DNA of 64,000 bases from Butyrivibrio fibrisolvens 16/4 (GCA_000209815.1 FP929036.1:1501824-1565823); one strand, 5' to 3'; shown: positions 49,239 through 59,494, counted from the first letter of the stretch. The notes: a model not told the origin generated them from the sequence alone. Made by a program: numbers and translations.

Positions 49239-50918
49239 ATGCTAGCTAGTTTGCACGTAAAGAATTTAGCTCTGATAGATGAAGAAGAAATCATATTTTC
49301 AAAGGGGCTTAATATTCTGTCAGGAGAGACAGGTGCAGGTAAATCTATTATCTTAGGTGCCCTTCATCATAGTTTAGGTGATAAGGCATCAAAGGATATT
49401 CTTAGAAATTCTGAATCCGAGGCCTTTGTTGAGGCAGTTTATCTTGTGGATGATGAAAAAACTAAAGAGGCCCTCCGTGATTTGGGCGTAGAGCCATACG
49501 ATGATGAGGTAATTATGAGTAGAAAGATTACCGAGTCTAGAAGTGTGGGCAAAATTAATGGAGAACAGGTTCCTGCAGCAAAGATGAAGGAGGTGGGAGA
49601 TATTCTTCTGGATATTTACGGTCAGAAGGAACATCAGTCTCTTCTTAATACTCACAAGCATATGGAATTTTTGGACGAGTTTGCCAAAAACCAAATAGGA
49701 GATTTAAAGCTTCAGGTAGCTGATAGCTACAAGGAATACAAAAAGCTTCTTTCAGAATATGAGGATGCAAAGAAAAGTGATATATCAAAGGAACGTGAGA
49801 TTGTTCTATTAGATCACGAAATAAACGAGATAGAATCAGCAAACCTTAAGATAGGCGAGGATGAGGAGCTAGAGGAGGAATACAGGAAACTATCTAATTT
49901 CTCTAAGACTATGGAATATTTCCAAAGAGCTCACGAGGCTATGACAGGTGAGGGTGGTGCCAGTGATGCTCTTAGCTCAGCTATTTCTGATTTGCGTCAT
50001 ATAGAATCAATCGATGAAAAAGCAGCTGGATTTCTTTCCATGCTTAATGATGCTGACAGCATTATTTCAGATTTCAATAGAGAGCTTTCAAGCTATATGG
50101 CTGATACAAGCTTTGATGCTTCTCGTTTTAATGAGGTGGAGATTCGCCTAAATGAGATAAATCGTCTAAAGGATAAATACGGACCTTCGGTAGAGATTAT
50201 TTTAGAGGAGCTTGCAGCTCGTCAGGAAAAGAAAGCCAAATTCGAAAGCTTTGATGAATATTTATCTGAGCTGAAGTCAAAATTATCAAAAGCTACAGAG
50301 GAGCTTCAGGATTTATGCGACAAGCTCTCAAAGACCAGACATATTGCTGCAAAATCTCTTTCAGAGAAGATGCAGGTAGCCATGAGTGATTTGAATTTCT
50401 TAAACAGTGAGTTTGGAATGGAATTAAACACTTTGGATCACTTTACAGAAAATGGTATTGATGATGGTCAGTTCGTTATCAGCACAAATCCAGGTGAGCC
50501 ACTTCGTCCACTGAAGGACATTGCTTCAGGTGGTGAAATGAGTCGTATAATGCTTGCTATAAAGACAGTACTTGCTTCTGATGGTGGCATTGATACCCTT
50601 ATTTTTGATGAAATAGATGCAGGCATTTCTGGTCGTACAGCTCAGGCTGTTTCAGAAAAGCTTTCTACTGTTGCATCAAATCATCAGGTTATTTGTATTA
50701 CCCACTTGCCTCAGATTGCAGCTATGGCTGACACACATTTCCTCATTGAAAAGAGCGTAGAGAATGGACATACTATCTCTGGTATTAAGAAGCTTTTGGG
50801 AGATGAGACTATTGATGAGCTGGCAAGAATGCTTGGTGGTAGTGCTATTACAGAGGCCGTAAAGACCAATGCCAAGGAAATGAAGGAAATGGCAAAAAGT
50901 TATAAAGAAAGAGCTTGA
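49239..50918 (+). CDS. recN: DNA repair protein RecN
   Basis: A 559-residue SMC-like ATPase acting early in double-strand break repair. Walker A is GETGAGKSIILGAL, followed by the long coiled coil (about residues 150-370), then the signature LRPLKDIASGGEMSRIMLAI and Walker B TLIFDEIDAGISG. RecN often follows argR in Firmicutes. A strong terminator ends the operon. Confidence 0.95.
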   Translation: MLASLHVKNLALIDEEEIIFSKGLNILSGETGAGKSIILGALHHSLGDKASKDILRNSESEAFVEAVYLVDDEKTKEALRDLGVEPYDDEVIMSRKITESRSVGKINGEQVPAAKMKEVGDILLDIYGQKEHQSLLNTHKHMEFLDEFAKNQIGDLKLQVADSYKEYKKLLSEYEDAKKSDISKEREIVLLDHEINEIESANLKIGEDEELEEEYRKLSNFSKTMEYFQRAHEAMTGEGGASDALSSAISDLRHIESIDEKAAGFLSMLNDADSIISDFNRELSSYMADTSFDASRFNEVEIRLNEINRLKDKYGPSVEIILEELAARQEKKAKFESFDEYLSELKSKLSKATEELQDLCDKLSKTRHIAAKSLSEKMQVAMSDLNFLNSEFGMELNTLDHFTENGIDDGQFVISTNPGEPLRPLKDIASGGEMSRIMLAIKTVLASDGGIDTLIFDEIDAGISGRTAQAVSEKLSTVASNHQVICITHLPQIAAMADTHFLIEKSVENGHTISGIKKLLGDETIDELARMLGGSAITEAVKTNAKEMKEMAKSYKERA

Positions 50919-50942
50919 TTTTAAATTTTTAGATGATATAAT

Positions 50943-50975
50943 GAGATTCGCACGGTTATTCAGTGCGAATCTTTT
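50943..50975 (+). terminator. Terminator of the nusB-recN operon
   Basis: AGATTCGCAC and GTGCGAATCT form a 10-bp stem followed by TTTTTCGTTTT. Confidence 0.93.
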
Positions 50976-51021
50976 TCGTTTTATTTTCCCATTTTTATCT
51001 ATGTCATATAGCGGAGGCTAA

Positions 51022-51648
51022 ATGACTTACGAAAATTTAAGAGATGATATTGTCTTTAAGCTCATTAATAAGGAGAAAAATGCTGATTTTATAAAGTCAG
51101 TACCATACGTTGATTATCTTGATTTAGCAGTAATTTTTTATTATGTGGTGAAAGATAATGATGAAGGCCATTTAATGAGGCTTATTACTAATGAGATGTG
51201 TGAGTCTTGGGGAGTAGACGCAAACACACTAATGGAAAATGCTTTGAATAATTCACCTAGAATATTAGGTCTTAAGATACGAGGAATTCTTAGTACCATT
51301 TCATCCATGTTAATTGAGGGTGAATTATTTTCTTTACATGAGGATGAAGAGAGGGATTTACCACTTTATGTTGCTACAAATGATAATGCCTTTTTAGGGG
51401 CTTCGGTTATTCTATACAGAGATATGCTGAAGGCTTTTGCAGCTCGCAAAAAGTCTGATGTGTATATCATTCCTTGCTCGCTTCATGAGGTTCTTTTTAT
51501 TCCTACAGCTGAGTGTCCAGTTGTGGAAGTTAGTGAGCTGAAAAATCTTATTTTCTATGTAAACCGTAATGAGTTGCAGGAAGAGGATTTTCTTTCAGAC
51601 AATCTCTACTATTATAGTTTCGTAGATGATGAATTGACTATAGTGTAG
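51022..51648 (+). CDS. DUF5688-family protein
   Basis: A 208-residue soluble protein matching DUF5688, common in multiple copies in Lachnospiraceae. It reads YLDLAVIFYYVVKDNDEGHL, then LPLYVATNDNAFLGASVILY and IIPCSLHEVLFIPT. Function is unknown. It is a single gene with its own GGAGG site and a two-way terminator. Confidence 0.8.
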   Translation: MTYENLRDDIVFKLINKEKNADFIKSVPYVDYLDLAVIFYYVVKDNDEGHLMRLITNEMCESWGVDANTLMENALNNSPRILGLKIRGILSTISSMLIEGELFSLHEDEERDLPLYVATNDNAFLGASVILYRDMLKAFAARKKSDVYIIPCSLHEVLFIPTAECPVVEVSELKNLIFYVNRNELQEEDFLSDNLYYYSFVDDELTIV

Positions 51649-51658
51649 ATATTAAAAA

Positions 51659-51690
51659 GCCGGTAGTTATATAAACTACCGGCGTTTTGT
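51659..51690. terminator. Bidirectional terminator
   Basis: GCCGGTAGTT-ATAT-AACTACCGGC with GTTTTGTTT on one side and AAAAA on the other, between the DUF5688 gene and the pot operon. Confidence 0.9.
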
Positions 51691-52758
51691 TTAATATGCT
51701 TTAAGTTTTTTCCAAAGTGTAGTGGTGTAATCAAGTGTCTCTTTATCGTAGGCTTCGTATAATTTGCAACGAGCGAGAGTTTCTTTTGTAGGGAAAACAG
51801 TCTCATCAGCAAGTGTATCTTCGTCCTCGTGCTGGGCCACTTTTGTATTAGGAGTAGCATACCATACGTATTCGAAGTTATCTGTAGCAGCCTGTTCTTC
51901 ACACATAAAATCTATCCACTTCATAGCTGCATCATAATGCTTGCAGGTACGTGGTACAAACCAGGAATCAATCCAAAGATTTCCACCTTCATCTGGAACG
52001 ATGTAATCTAAATCTTCGTTATATTCCATACCCATAGCGGCTTCGCCTGAATAGCAAACAGCCATTGCTGCATCTTCTGAAATCATACATTCATAGGTCT
52101 CATCCTGGAGATACGCATATACGTATTTCTTTTCATCGCAGAGAAGATTGAAGGTATCATCAAGCTCTTTTTTACTAGAGGTATTGATATCATAACCTAA
52201 TTTTTTCTGTGCAACCATAAATGCATCACGCTGAGAGTTAATCATTACGATGCGGTTTTTGAAATTTGGATTCCACAGACAATCCCAAGATGAAACAGTA
52301 TCCTTATCAACCATTTTAGTATTGTAAAGAATACCTACAGTTCCATAAAAATAAGGGACAGTATATTTGTGATTTGGATCAAAAGCAGCTGATGCATCTA
52401 TGATAGAAGAATCAATGTTTGAGTAGTTGGAAAGAGAGTTGTAGTCGATAGGAATCAGCTCGCCTTCCTGACGCATTGTTTCAATCATATAATCGGAAGT
52501 ACATATAACATCATAATTAATAGAACCAGCTTTATATTTAGCATACATATCCTCAACAGATTCGTATTCCTCGTATTTAACCTTGATGCCGGTTTCTTCC
52601 TGAAATCTTTTTAGAACATCGGCTTCGATGTATTTACCATAATTTAAAACAATAAGAGTGTCTGTAGCCTCTGCATCAGACCCACAGCCAGTGAAGCCAA
52701 GAATAGGAGTGACACCGAAGACTAAAACGCTTAGGAAGCTAAATAATTTTTTTCTCAT
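51691..52758 (-). CDS. potD: Spermidine/putrescine-binding lipoprotein PotD
   Basis: A 355-residue extracellular binding protein with lipobox FTGCGS. Family blocks: LIVLNYGKYIEADVLKRFQE, TSDYMIETM, PYFYGTVGILYN and GEAAMGMEY. It delivers polyamines to the PotBC permease. It is the last gene of the potABCD operon and overlaps potC by one base. Spermidine rather than putrescine cannot be told from sequence. Confidence 0.92.
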   Translation of the reverse strand: MRKKLFSFLSVLVFGVTPILGFTGCGSDAEATDTLIVLNYGKYIEADVLKRFQEETGIKVKYEEYESVEDMYAKYKAGSINYDVICTSDYMIETMRQEGELIPIDYNSLSNYSNIDSSIIDASAAFDPNHKYTVPYFYGTVGILYNTKMVDKDTVSSWDCLWNPNFKNRIVMINSQRDAFMVAQKKLGYDINTSSKKELDDTFNLLCDEKKYVYAYLQDETYECMISEDAAMAVCYSGEAAMGMEYNEDLDYIVPDEGGNLWIDSWFVPRTCKHYDAAMKWIDFMCEEQAATDNFEYVWYATPNTKVAQHEDEDTLADETVFPTKETLARCKLYEAYDKETLDYTTTLWKKLKAY

Positions 52759-53546
52759 TATTTTGCCACAGCCTCCTTTCTAGGATCCTTCTTGAAATTC
52801 ATAATCAAAAGAAGGACGAATGCAAGAAGGAACAGGATAGTAGATAATGCATAAAGCTCTGGCTGAATTCCCTTTCTAAGCTGAGTGTAAAGCATAGTAG
52901 AAAGGGTATTAACACCTGCGCCCTTTGTAAAGTAGGTGATGGTGAAATCATCTAGTGACATAGTAAGTGCCATCAAAAATCCCGACAAAACACCAGGAAA
53001 AATCTCTGGCCATACAACCTTATAAAAGGCATATGAAGGAGTGGCACCTAAATCCATAGCAGCTTCAAAGCAGGCTTCTGAAAGTGATTGTAATCTAGGA
53101 AGCACATTGAAGATTACATATGGTACTGAAAAAGCAATATGTGCAAGTACTACTGTAAACTCTCCAAGAGGAGTAAATCTTGTGAAGAGAAGCATCAGAG
53201 AGATACCTGTAACAATATCTGCATTTAAAAGTGGGATGTTGGTAGCACCAAGCATAATAGCTGCATGTCTTTTCTTCATATAGTGAATACCGATGGCTGC
53301 TGATGTGCCAAGCAAAGTAGCCAAAATAGAAGAGGCAAGAGTGATTCTGATGGTGGTACCAAGGGCACCCATAATATTGTCGTTTGAAGTAAGGTTCATA
53401 TACCACTTCAAAGTGAATCCGCCCCAAACAGTACGTGACATAGAATTGTTGAAGGACAAGACTATAAGTACAAGTATTGGCGCATATAAAAACAGAAAGA
53501 CAAGTCCGAGATAGATGTAGGAAGCACCTTTTTTAACCTTTGTCAT
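52758..53546 (-). CDS. potC: Polyamine ABC transporter permease PotC
   Basis: A 262-residue membrane permease with six helices. The EAA loop reads EAAMDLGATPSYAFYKVVWP-EIFPG. It pairs with PotB to form the channel. It overlaps potB by 4 bases. Confidence 0.93.
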   Translation of the reverse strand: MTKVKKGASYIYLGLVFLFLYAPILVLIVLSFNNSMSRTVWGGFTLKWYMNLTSNDNIMGALGTTIRITLASSILATLLGTSAAIGIHYMKKRHAAIMLGATNIPLLNADIVTGISLMLLFTRFTPLGEFTVVLAHIAFSVPYVIFNVLPRLQSLSEACFEAAMDLGATPSYAFYKVVWPEIFPGVLSGFLMALTMSLDDFTITYFTKGAGVNTLSTMLYTQLRKGIQPELYALSTILFLLAFVLLLIMNFKKDPRKEAVAK

Positions 53547-54370
53547 ACAAGCATACCTCCATTCTCAGATTCATCGATTTTATTCATTATAGACATAGAC
53601 AAAAGAACGAAAATCATAAGGATGATTGAAAGTCCTGAGCCTAGGTACCAGTTGCGGGCAAGAGTGAATTCCTGCTCGATAACATTACCAATGAGAAGTA
53701 CCTTTCCTCCGCCAAGTAGGTTTGAAACAACGAAAGATGAAAGAGCTGGTACAAAAACCATAATGATTCCGGAGATGATTCCATCTCTGGAAAGTGGCAC
53801 GGTAATCTTAATAAAGGTAGTCCACCAAGTGGCACCAAGATCTGCTGCGGCCTCAACCACCTGGTCACTTACTTTTGATAATGCGTTATAAATAGGCAAA
53901 ATCATGTATGGAAGAAAATCATATACCATACCTAAAGTAACAGCTGACTTAGTGTATAGAATGTGGATTGTAGGAAGGCCAATAGCAGAAAGAATGCTAT
54001 TAAGTATTCCGTTATTTGAAAGTATAATCTGCCAAGCAAGGATACGTAACATAAAGTTCATCCACATTGGTAGAATAAATAGGAAAACAACAAAGCCTTT
54101 GTTTGTTATTTTCAGGTTGTGCAAAATAAGCGCAACGGGATAAGCAATAATCAGGCAGATTATTGTTGTGATAAGTGCCACCTGTACAGAGAGCCAAAGT
54201 GATTTAAGATGGACAGGATCTGTGATGGCTAAAAGATTTGAAAGTGTAAAACTTCCAGCATCATTTGTAAGGGCATAACCTAAAATGTAAAACAGTGGGA
54301 GTATGGTACAAATCAAAACCCAAATAGCGTATGGTGCTGCAAGGAAGCTGGTGCGAAATCTATTAAGCAT
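53543..54370 (-). CDS. potB: Polyamine ABC transporter permease PotB
   Basis: A 275-residue membrane permease with six helices. The EAA loop reads [35 protein letters not shown] is a typical PotB stretch. It overlaps potA by 8 bases, so translation is coupled. Confidence 0.93.
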   Translation of the reverse strand: MLNRFRTSFLAAPYAIWVLICTILPLFYILGYALTNDAGSFTLSNLLAITDPVHLKSLWLSVQVALITTIICLIIAYPVALILHNLKITNKGFVVFLFILPMWMNFMLRILAWQIILSNNGILNSILSAIGLPTIHILYTKSAVTLGMVYDFLPYMILPIYNALSKVSDQVVEAAADLGATWWTTFIKITVPLSRDGIISGIIMVFVPALSSFVVSNLLGGGKVLLIGNVIEQEFTLARNWYLGSGLSIILMIFVLLSMSIMNKIDESENGGMLV

Positions 54371-55430
54371 CTTCCTTCATTACCTCCTCATCCTCTGATT
54401 CTGGTTTGTTCATAATCTGAATATTGAATGGGATTACATTGAGTGAAACATGCTGGCCAATCTCAAAATATTTGGTAGTGTGAACAAGCCATTCGTAATC
54501 ACCACACTGTACATCAAGCTCGTAGTGAACACCCTTAAAGAGACAGTCTGTGATAACACCATCCATAAATCCCTTACCAGGCTCTGCAAGCTCTACATCC
54601 TCAGGACGAATAACTACGTCTACAGGCTTCATAGTACCAAAGCCTCTATCTACACAAGGAACCTGAACACCAAGGAACGAAACCAGCTCATCTTTAATCA
54701 TGATTCCTTCAATGATATTACTTTCGCCGATGAAATCTGCTACGAATGCATTTTCAGGCTCGTTATAAATATCCTCTGGAGAGCCAATCTGCTGGATGTA
54801 GCCTTGATTCATAACAACGATAGTATCAGACATTGTAAGGGCTTCTTCCTGATCGTGTGTAACATAAAGGAAGGTAATTCCAAGCTCCTGCTTAATTTTC
54901 ATAAGCTCGTACTGCATGTTCTGACGAAGCTTGAGATCTAGGGCGCCAAGTGGCTCGTCCAACAAAAGAACCTTTGGCTCGTTAACGATGGCACGGGCAA
55001 TAGCTATACGCTGCTGCTGACCACCTGAAAGGGAGTCGATAGAGCGCTTTTCGAAGCCATCAAGATTAACAAGCTTAAGAGCGTATTTTACTTTATCATT
55101 AATATAATCCTTAGATTTTTTCTGGATGTTTAGACCAAAGGCAATGTTTTCCTCAATTGTCATATGAGGGAAAAGAGCATACTTTTGGAATACTGTATTT
55201 ATAGGACGCAGATTTGCTGGAAGCATAGTGATGTCGTTTCCATTTAAATATATTTTTCCAGAATCTGGCTTTTCAAATCCTCCTAAAAGACGAAGAGTAG
55301 TAGTCTTGCCGCAACCTGATGGACCAAGGAGAGTAACGAAAGTATTCTCTTTGATGTAAAGATCAAGCTCGTCAAGGACCAGCTGTTTGTCATAGCTTTT
55401 TGATACATGGTCGAATTGAATAAATTCCAA
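54363..55430 (-). CDS. potA: Polyamine ABC transporter ATPase PotA
   Basis: A 355-residue ATPase. Walker [17 protein letters not shown], signature [14 protein letters not shown], Walker [13 protein letters not shown] and the switch His in VTHDQEEAL are intact, followed by a TOBE domain. The start is TTG (55430) eight bases after AAGGAGG; a nearer ATG is out of frame. It is first in the operon and only 45 bases from tRNA-Thr on the same strand, so read-through from the tRNA is possible. Confidence 0.94.
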   Translation of the reverse strand: MEFIQFDHVSKSYDKQLVLDELDLYIKENTFVTLLGPSGCGKTTTLRLLGGFEKPDSGKIYLNGNDITMLPANLRPINTVFQKYALFPHMTIEENIAFGLNIQKKSKDYINDKVKYALKLVNLDGFEKRSIDSLSGGQQQRIAIARAIVNEPKVLLLDEPLGALDLKLRQNMQYELMKIKQELGITFLYVTHDQEEALTMSDTIVVMNQGYIQQIGSPEDIYNEPENAFVADFIGESNIIEGIMIKDELVSFLGVQVPCVDRGFGTMKPVDVVIRPEDVELAEPGKGFMDGVITDCLFKGVHYELDVQCGDYEWLVHTTKYFEIGQHVSLNVIPFNIQIMNKPESEDEEVMKEDA

Positions 55431-55474
55431 CGCATTGTCCTCCTTAAATGGGTATTACTTTTGGGTATAAAATA

Positions 55475-55547
55475 AGCTCCAAATCAGACTCGAACTGACG
55501 ACCCCCTCATTACGAGTGAGGTGCTCTACCAACTGAGCTATTGGAGC
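55475..55547 (-). tRNA. tRNA-Thr (anticodon CGT)
   Basis: On the minus strand: acceptor GCTCCAA/TTGGAGC, D arm, anticodon stem CCTCA/TGAGG with loop CTCGTAA, T arm with TTCGAGT. The anticodon CGT reads ACG. CCA is not encoded. Confidence 0.95.
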
Positions 55548-55551
55548 ATTT

Positions 55552-55629
55552 TTCATGATTTTTCGAGCTTGCGAAGGAAAATCATGAACATGACTTGTGC
55601 TTGCCGAAGGCAATTTTAAATGCACAAGT
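55552..55629 (-). repeat. Two palindromic elements upstream of tRNA-Thr
   Basis: TTCATGATTTT..AAAATCATGAA (55552-55588) and ACTTGTGC..GCACAAGT with an inner TTGCC-GAA-GGCAA (55591-55629). Both share a CCTTCG-CAAGC core on the minus strand and look like related units of one repeat family. The remaining 137 bases to the next gene hold no clear feature. Confidence 0.6.
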
Positions 55630-55766
55630 ATCCTTATGTAAGTTAAATAATTCTGCTGTTTAAGTCTAATATAATAAGGGTAAAAATCAATTAAATTGTT
55701 GAGAAAATCCCGTTGTTTTATTATAATGACACTTGTATTAATTCTAGAAAAAATTAGGAGACAGCT

Positions 55767-56117
55767 ATGGCACAGAATAACAGAAAATCCGTTAATATAT
55801 CAGGAGTTAAATCATTCTTCTGCAGGGAGAATTTACCTCTTATTTCTTTAATTTTACTTGTGATTTTTTCAGTGGCATCAATTATTGTAGCTGCTGCTTG
55901 TTTTCACATTAATGTTGTTGTTGCATGCATAATGGTTATTTTAGAGGCTGGCCTTGCAGCTTGCCTTAATAGAATTCCTATCTGGGTACACGGTTTGGTA
56001 TTTATTGCACAGATTGTCATTGGTATTATGGCTTCACAGGTTCCATTTATGATACTTATGGCATGTATTTACGTGCTTGCAATTGTATTTTTATTTATTT
56101 GGGCAAATCATGAATAA
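55767..56117 (+). CDS. Small membrane protein upstream of queH
   Basis: A 116-residue protein with four predicted membrane helices, starting after a soluble N-terminal stretch (MAQNNRKSVNISGVKSFFC). AGGAGAC precedes the ATG. Function unknown. It overlaps queH by 8 bases and so is co-translated with it; a role in queuosine precursor uptake can be guessed but has no direct support. Confidence 0.65.
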   Translation: MAQNNRKSVNISGVKSFFCRENLPLISLILLVIFSVASIIVAAACFHINVVVACIMVILEAGLAACLNRIPIWVHGLVFIAQIVIGIMASQVPFMILMACIYVLAIVFLFIWANHE

Positions 56118-56759
56118 AATTAATTATCAAAAAGAATTAGATAAGTTAATATCACAACTTGAAAAAGAAGGCCGCGTGCCTTCTTTATTGCTACATAGCT
56201 GTTGTGGACCTTGTAGCAGCTACTGCATCGAGTATTTATCCCAGTATTTTAATATCACTGTTTTTACTACAATCCTAATATTTATCCAGATGAGGAATAT
56301 TATCACAGGGTGAAGGAACAGCAGCGATTTATTGATGCCTTTCCTACAAAGTATCCTGTTCATTTCATTGAAGGAGATTACGATAAGGATAGCTTTTACG
56401 CTATTGCAAAGGGTTTAGAGCATGAGCCTGAAAAAGGGGCCCGCTGTCACAAGTGCTATGACCTTCGTCTTAGATGTACAGCCCAGGTTGCAAAGGAAAA
56501 AGGGTTTGACTTTTTTTCAACAACACTTACAATATCTCCAATGAAAGATTCTCAGGTTCTAAATGAAATCGGAATTCGTATAAGCGAAGAGCTGGGAGTA
56601 TCATGGCTTCCATCGGATTTCAAAAAAAGAGAAGGATACAAGCGCTCTACCCAATTATCAGCGGAATATGATATGTATCGACAGGATTACTGTGGGTGCG
56701 TTTATTCATATAATGAAAGAAAAAAGCCTTCCCCTAGAGGGGAAGGGGGACCGCGTTAG
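56110..56759 (+). CDS. queH: Epoxyqueuosine reductase QueH (frame break, repeat-encoded tail)
   Basis: About 216 residues after repair of a T5 run (56261-56265), giving NITVFYYNPNIYPDEEYYHR. QueH reduces epoxyqueuosine to queuosine in tRNA, using an iron-sulfur cluster. The Cys motifs are LHSCCGPCSSYCIEYL, GARCHKCYDLRL and QDYCGCVYS. The last 15 residues (NERKKPSPRGEGGPR) come from a repeat element inserted at the gene end and are not part of the family. The ATG at 56110 lies in the end of the previous gene. Confidence 0.87.
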
Positions 56760-56777
56760 CGGTGGATGAGGTGTAAC
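56727..56777 (+). repeat. REP-like element at the end of queH
   Basis: Two hairpins, CCTTCCCCT/AGGGGAAGG and CCGC-GTTA-GCGG, followed by GGATGAGGTG. This arrangement is a dispersed repeat seen in several bacterial groups (from memory). It supplies the queH stop codon and ends 18 bases before argH. Confidence 0.75.
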
Positions 56778-56794
56778 AAAAGGAGGATAATTTT

Positions 56795-58189
56795 ATGGCA
56801 CAGTTGTGGGGAGGTAGATTTACTAAGTCTACCGATCAGATGGTTTACGATTTCAATGCTTCTATCACTTTTGATAAAAAGCTATTTGCTCAGGATGTCA
56901 GAGGAAGCAGAGCACATGTAAAGATGCTTGCATCTGTAGGTGTTATTACTGACGAGGAGCGTGATGCGATTCTTGCTGGGCTTGATAGCATTGAAAATGA
57001 TGTTAATTCAGGAGCGCTGGAGATAACCACTGAGTATGAGGACGTCCACAGCTTTGTAGAGGCTAATCTTATTGATAGAATTGGGGATGCTGGAAAGAAG
57101 CTTCACACAGGCCGTAGCCGTAATGATCAGGTAGCCCTGGATATGAAGCTTTACACCAGGGACCAGGTAGAGAAGATTGCAGATGAGCTTTCACATTTAC
57201 TTGGTACGATTCTTCACATTATGGAAGAGAATATCGATACCATTATGCCAGGCTTTACTCACCTTCAGAAGGCTCAGCCTATTACTGTAGCACATCATAT
57301 GGGAGCTTATTTTGAAATGTTTAGACGTGACGTAATGCGTCTTGCAAATATTCGTACTACCATGTGGTCTTGTCCACTTGGTTCTGGCGCCCTTGCAGGT
57401 ACCACTTATCCTTTGGACCGAGATATGACAGCATCTCTTTTAGGATTTAATGGACCTACCCTTAATTCAATGGATGGTGTTTCAGACAGAGATTATTTAA
57501 TAGAGTTTTTATCAGCTCTTTCTATTATCCAGATGCATCTTTCTCGTTTTTCAGAGGAGATTATTATCTGGAACAGCAATGAGTATCGCTTTGTAGAGAT
57601 TGATGATGCATATTCAACTGGCTCATCAATTATGCCTCAGAAGAAAAATCCTGATATTGCTGAGCTTGTTAGAGGAAAGACAGGGCGTGTTTATGGCTCA
57701 TTAATGTCACTTCTTACTACAATGAAGGGTATTCCACTTGCTTATAATAAGGACATGCAGGAAGACAAGCAGATGGCTTTTGATGCTATGGAGACAGTTT
57801 CAAACTGCATAGTTTTGTTCGATGGTATGCTTTCTACTATAAAGTTTAATAAGGATGTAATGGCTGCTTCTGCAAAAAATGGCTTTACTAATGCTACTGA
57901 TGCAGCTGATTATCTTGTTAATCATGGTGTACCTTTTAGGGACGCCCACGGAATCATTGGTCAGGTTGTTCTTTATTGTATAAATAAGGGTATTGCTATT
58001 GACGATATGTCTTTAGAGGAGCTAAAAGCTATTTCACCTGCATTTGAAGAAGACATATATGACGCTATTTCAATGGAAACCTGTGTAAATAAGCGTCTTA
58101 CAACAGGTGCTCCAGGGCATGACGCTATGGTTAAAGAGATAGAGTCTAGCAAAGAATTTTTAGAAATTATTCCAAATTTATTTAAATAA
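56795..58189 (+). CDS. argH: Argininosuccinate lyase
   Basis: A 464-residue enzyme that splits argininosuccinate to arginine and fumarate, the last step of arginine synthesis. The signature GSSIMPQKKNPD (flexible catalytic loop with Ser) and TGRSRNDQVALD are present, as well as GFTHLQKAQPITVAHH. AGGAGG precedes the ATG. It is likely an ArgR target, but no ARG box is evident because the REP element lies directly upstream. Confidence 0.95.
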   Translation: MAQLWGGRFTKSTDQMVYDFNASITFDKKLFAQDVRGSRAHVKMLASVGVITDEERDAILAGLDSIENDVNSGALEITTEYEDVHSFVEANLIDRIGDAGKKLHTGRSRNDQVALDMKLYTRDQVEKIADELSHLLGTILHIMEENIDTIMPGFTHLQKAQPITVAHHMGAYFEMFRRDVMRLANIRTTMWSCPLGSGALAGTTYPLDRDMTASLLGFNGPTLNSMDGVSDRDYLIEFLSALSIIQMHLSRFSEEIIIWNSNEYRFVEIDDAYSTGSSIMPQKKNPDIAELVRGKTGRVYGSLMSLLTTMKGIPLAYNKDMQEDKQMAFDAMETVSNCIVLFDGMLSTIKFNKDVMAASAKNGFTNATDAADYLVNHGVPFRDAHGIIGQVVLYCINKGIAIDDMSLEELKAISPAFEEDIYDAISMETCVNKRLTTGAPGHDAMVKEIESSKEFLEIIPNLFK

Positions 58190-58195
58190 TAAAAA

Positions 58196-58248
58196 TAAAT
58201 GCAGGGGATTGGTAATTTTGTAGTATTTTCCCTTGCATTTTTTATTCA
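58196..58248 (+). terminator. Terminator after argH
   Basis: AAATGCAGGG pairs with CCCTTGCATTT across a long loop and is followed by six T residues. Confidence 0.75.
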
Positions 58249-58320
58249 CTTTAATTATAATACACCCTAACACGGACATTTGTCCGTCACAGAAAAACAA
58301 ATTTAAGGAGAGTGTTTGAA

Positions 58321-59406
58321 ATGGGCGAGAAATTAAGAGTCGGAATTCTTGGTGGTACAGGTATGGTTGGTCAGAGATTTATTTCTCTACTAGAAAATCA
58401 TCCTTGGTTTGAGGTTACTACAATTGCTGCCAGCCCAAGAAGTGCCGGACAAAGATACGAAGATGCAGTAGGCGGAAGATGGAAAATGACTACTCCAATG
58501 CCAGAAGCAGTGAAGGACATCATCGTAAAGAATGTAAATGAGGTTGAGGAAGTAGCTTCAGAGGTAGATTTTGTATTCTCAGCAGTAGATATGTCTAAGG
58601 ACGAAATCAAAGCCATCGAGGAAGCTTACGCAAAGACAGAAACTCCTGTAGTTTCAAACAACTCAGCACATAGATGGACTCCAGACGTTCCTATGGTAGT
58701 TCCAGAAATCAATCCAGAGCATATGAAGGTCATCGAGTTCCAGAAGAAGAGACTTGGTACAACACGCGGTTTTGTTGCAGTAAAGCCAAACTGTTCAATT
58801 CAATCTTATGCGCCAGTACTTACAGCTTGGAAGGAGTTTGAACCATACGAGGTGGTAGCTACTACATATCAGGCTATTTCAGGTGCAGGAAAGACATTTA
58901 AGGATTGGCCAGAAATGGAAGGAAATATCATTCCATTTATCTCAGGTGAGGAAGAAAAGTCAGAGAAGGAGCCACTTAGAATCTGGGGACACATCGAAGA
59001 CGGTGTTATCGTTCCAGCTGATGATGTAAAGATTACTTGTCAGTGCATCCGTGTACCAGTTCTTAATGGTCATACAGCAGCTGTATTTGTTAAATTTAAA
59101 AAGAATCCTACAAAGCAGCAGCTTATAGATGCAATCAACAATTTCTCAGGTGTTCCTCAGGAACTTAAGCTTCCTAGCGCACCAAAGCAGTTCATCCGTT
59201 ACATGGAGGAGGACAATCGCCCTCAGGTAGCTCTTGACGTTGATTACGAGAACGGAATGGGCGTTTCAGTTGGTCGTATCCGTGAGGATAGCATCTATGA
59301 TTGGAAGTTTGTTGGACTTTCTCATAACACAGTTCGTGGTGCTGCAGGTGGTGCAGTGCTTTGTGCAGAGCTTCTTAAGGCTCAGGGCTACATTACAAAA
59401 AAATAA
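58321..59406 (+). CDS. asd: Aspartate-semialdehyde dehydrogenase
   Basis: A 361-residue NADPH enzyme reducing aspartyl phosphate to the semialdehyde, for lysine, threonine and methionine synthesis. GILGGTGMVGQRF binds the cofactor. The catalytic Cys lies in KPNCSIQSY and the His in NGHTAAVFV. Length and the KPNCSIQ form fit the archaeal/fungal-type branch found in Clostridia. GGAGAG lies about eight bases before ATG 58321; GTG at 58312 is too close. Confidence 0.94.
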   Translation: MGEKLRVGILGGTGMVGQRFISLLENHPWFEVTTIAASPRSAGQRYEDAVGGRWKMTTPMPEAVKDIIVKNVNEVEEVASEVDFVFSAVDMSKDEIKAIEEAYAKTETPVVSNNSAHRWTPDVPMVVPEINPEHMKVIEFQKKRLGTTRGFVAVKPNCSIQSYAPVLTAWKEFEPYEVVATTYQAISGAGKTFKDWPEMEGNIIPFISGEEEKSEKEPLRIWGHIEDGVIVPADDVKITCQCIRVPVLNGHTAAVFVKFKKNPTKQQLIDAINNFSGVPQELKLPSAPKQFIRYMEEDNRPQVALDVDYENGMGVSVGRIREDSIYDWKFVGLSHNTVRGAAGGAVLCAELLKAQGYITKK

Positions 59407-59457
59407 GAAATTAGCGGTTTTTGTTGACATTTATTTAACAGCTAATTCACAAGTTAT

Positions 59458-59494
59458 TACCCCTTCTTATGCTAAGATAAGAAGGGGTATTTTT
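59458..59494 (+). terminator. Strong terminator after asd
   Basis: TACCCCTTCTTAT and ATAAGAAGGGGTA form a perfect 13-bp stem followed by five T residues. Confidence 0.95.
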
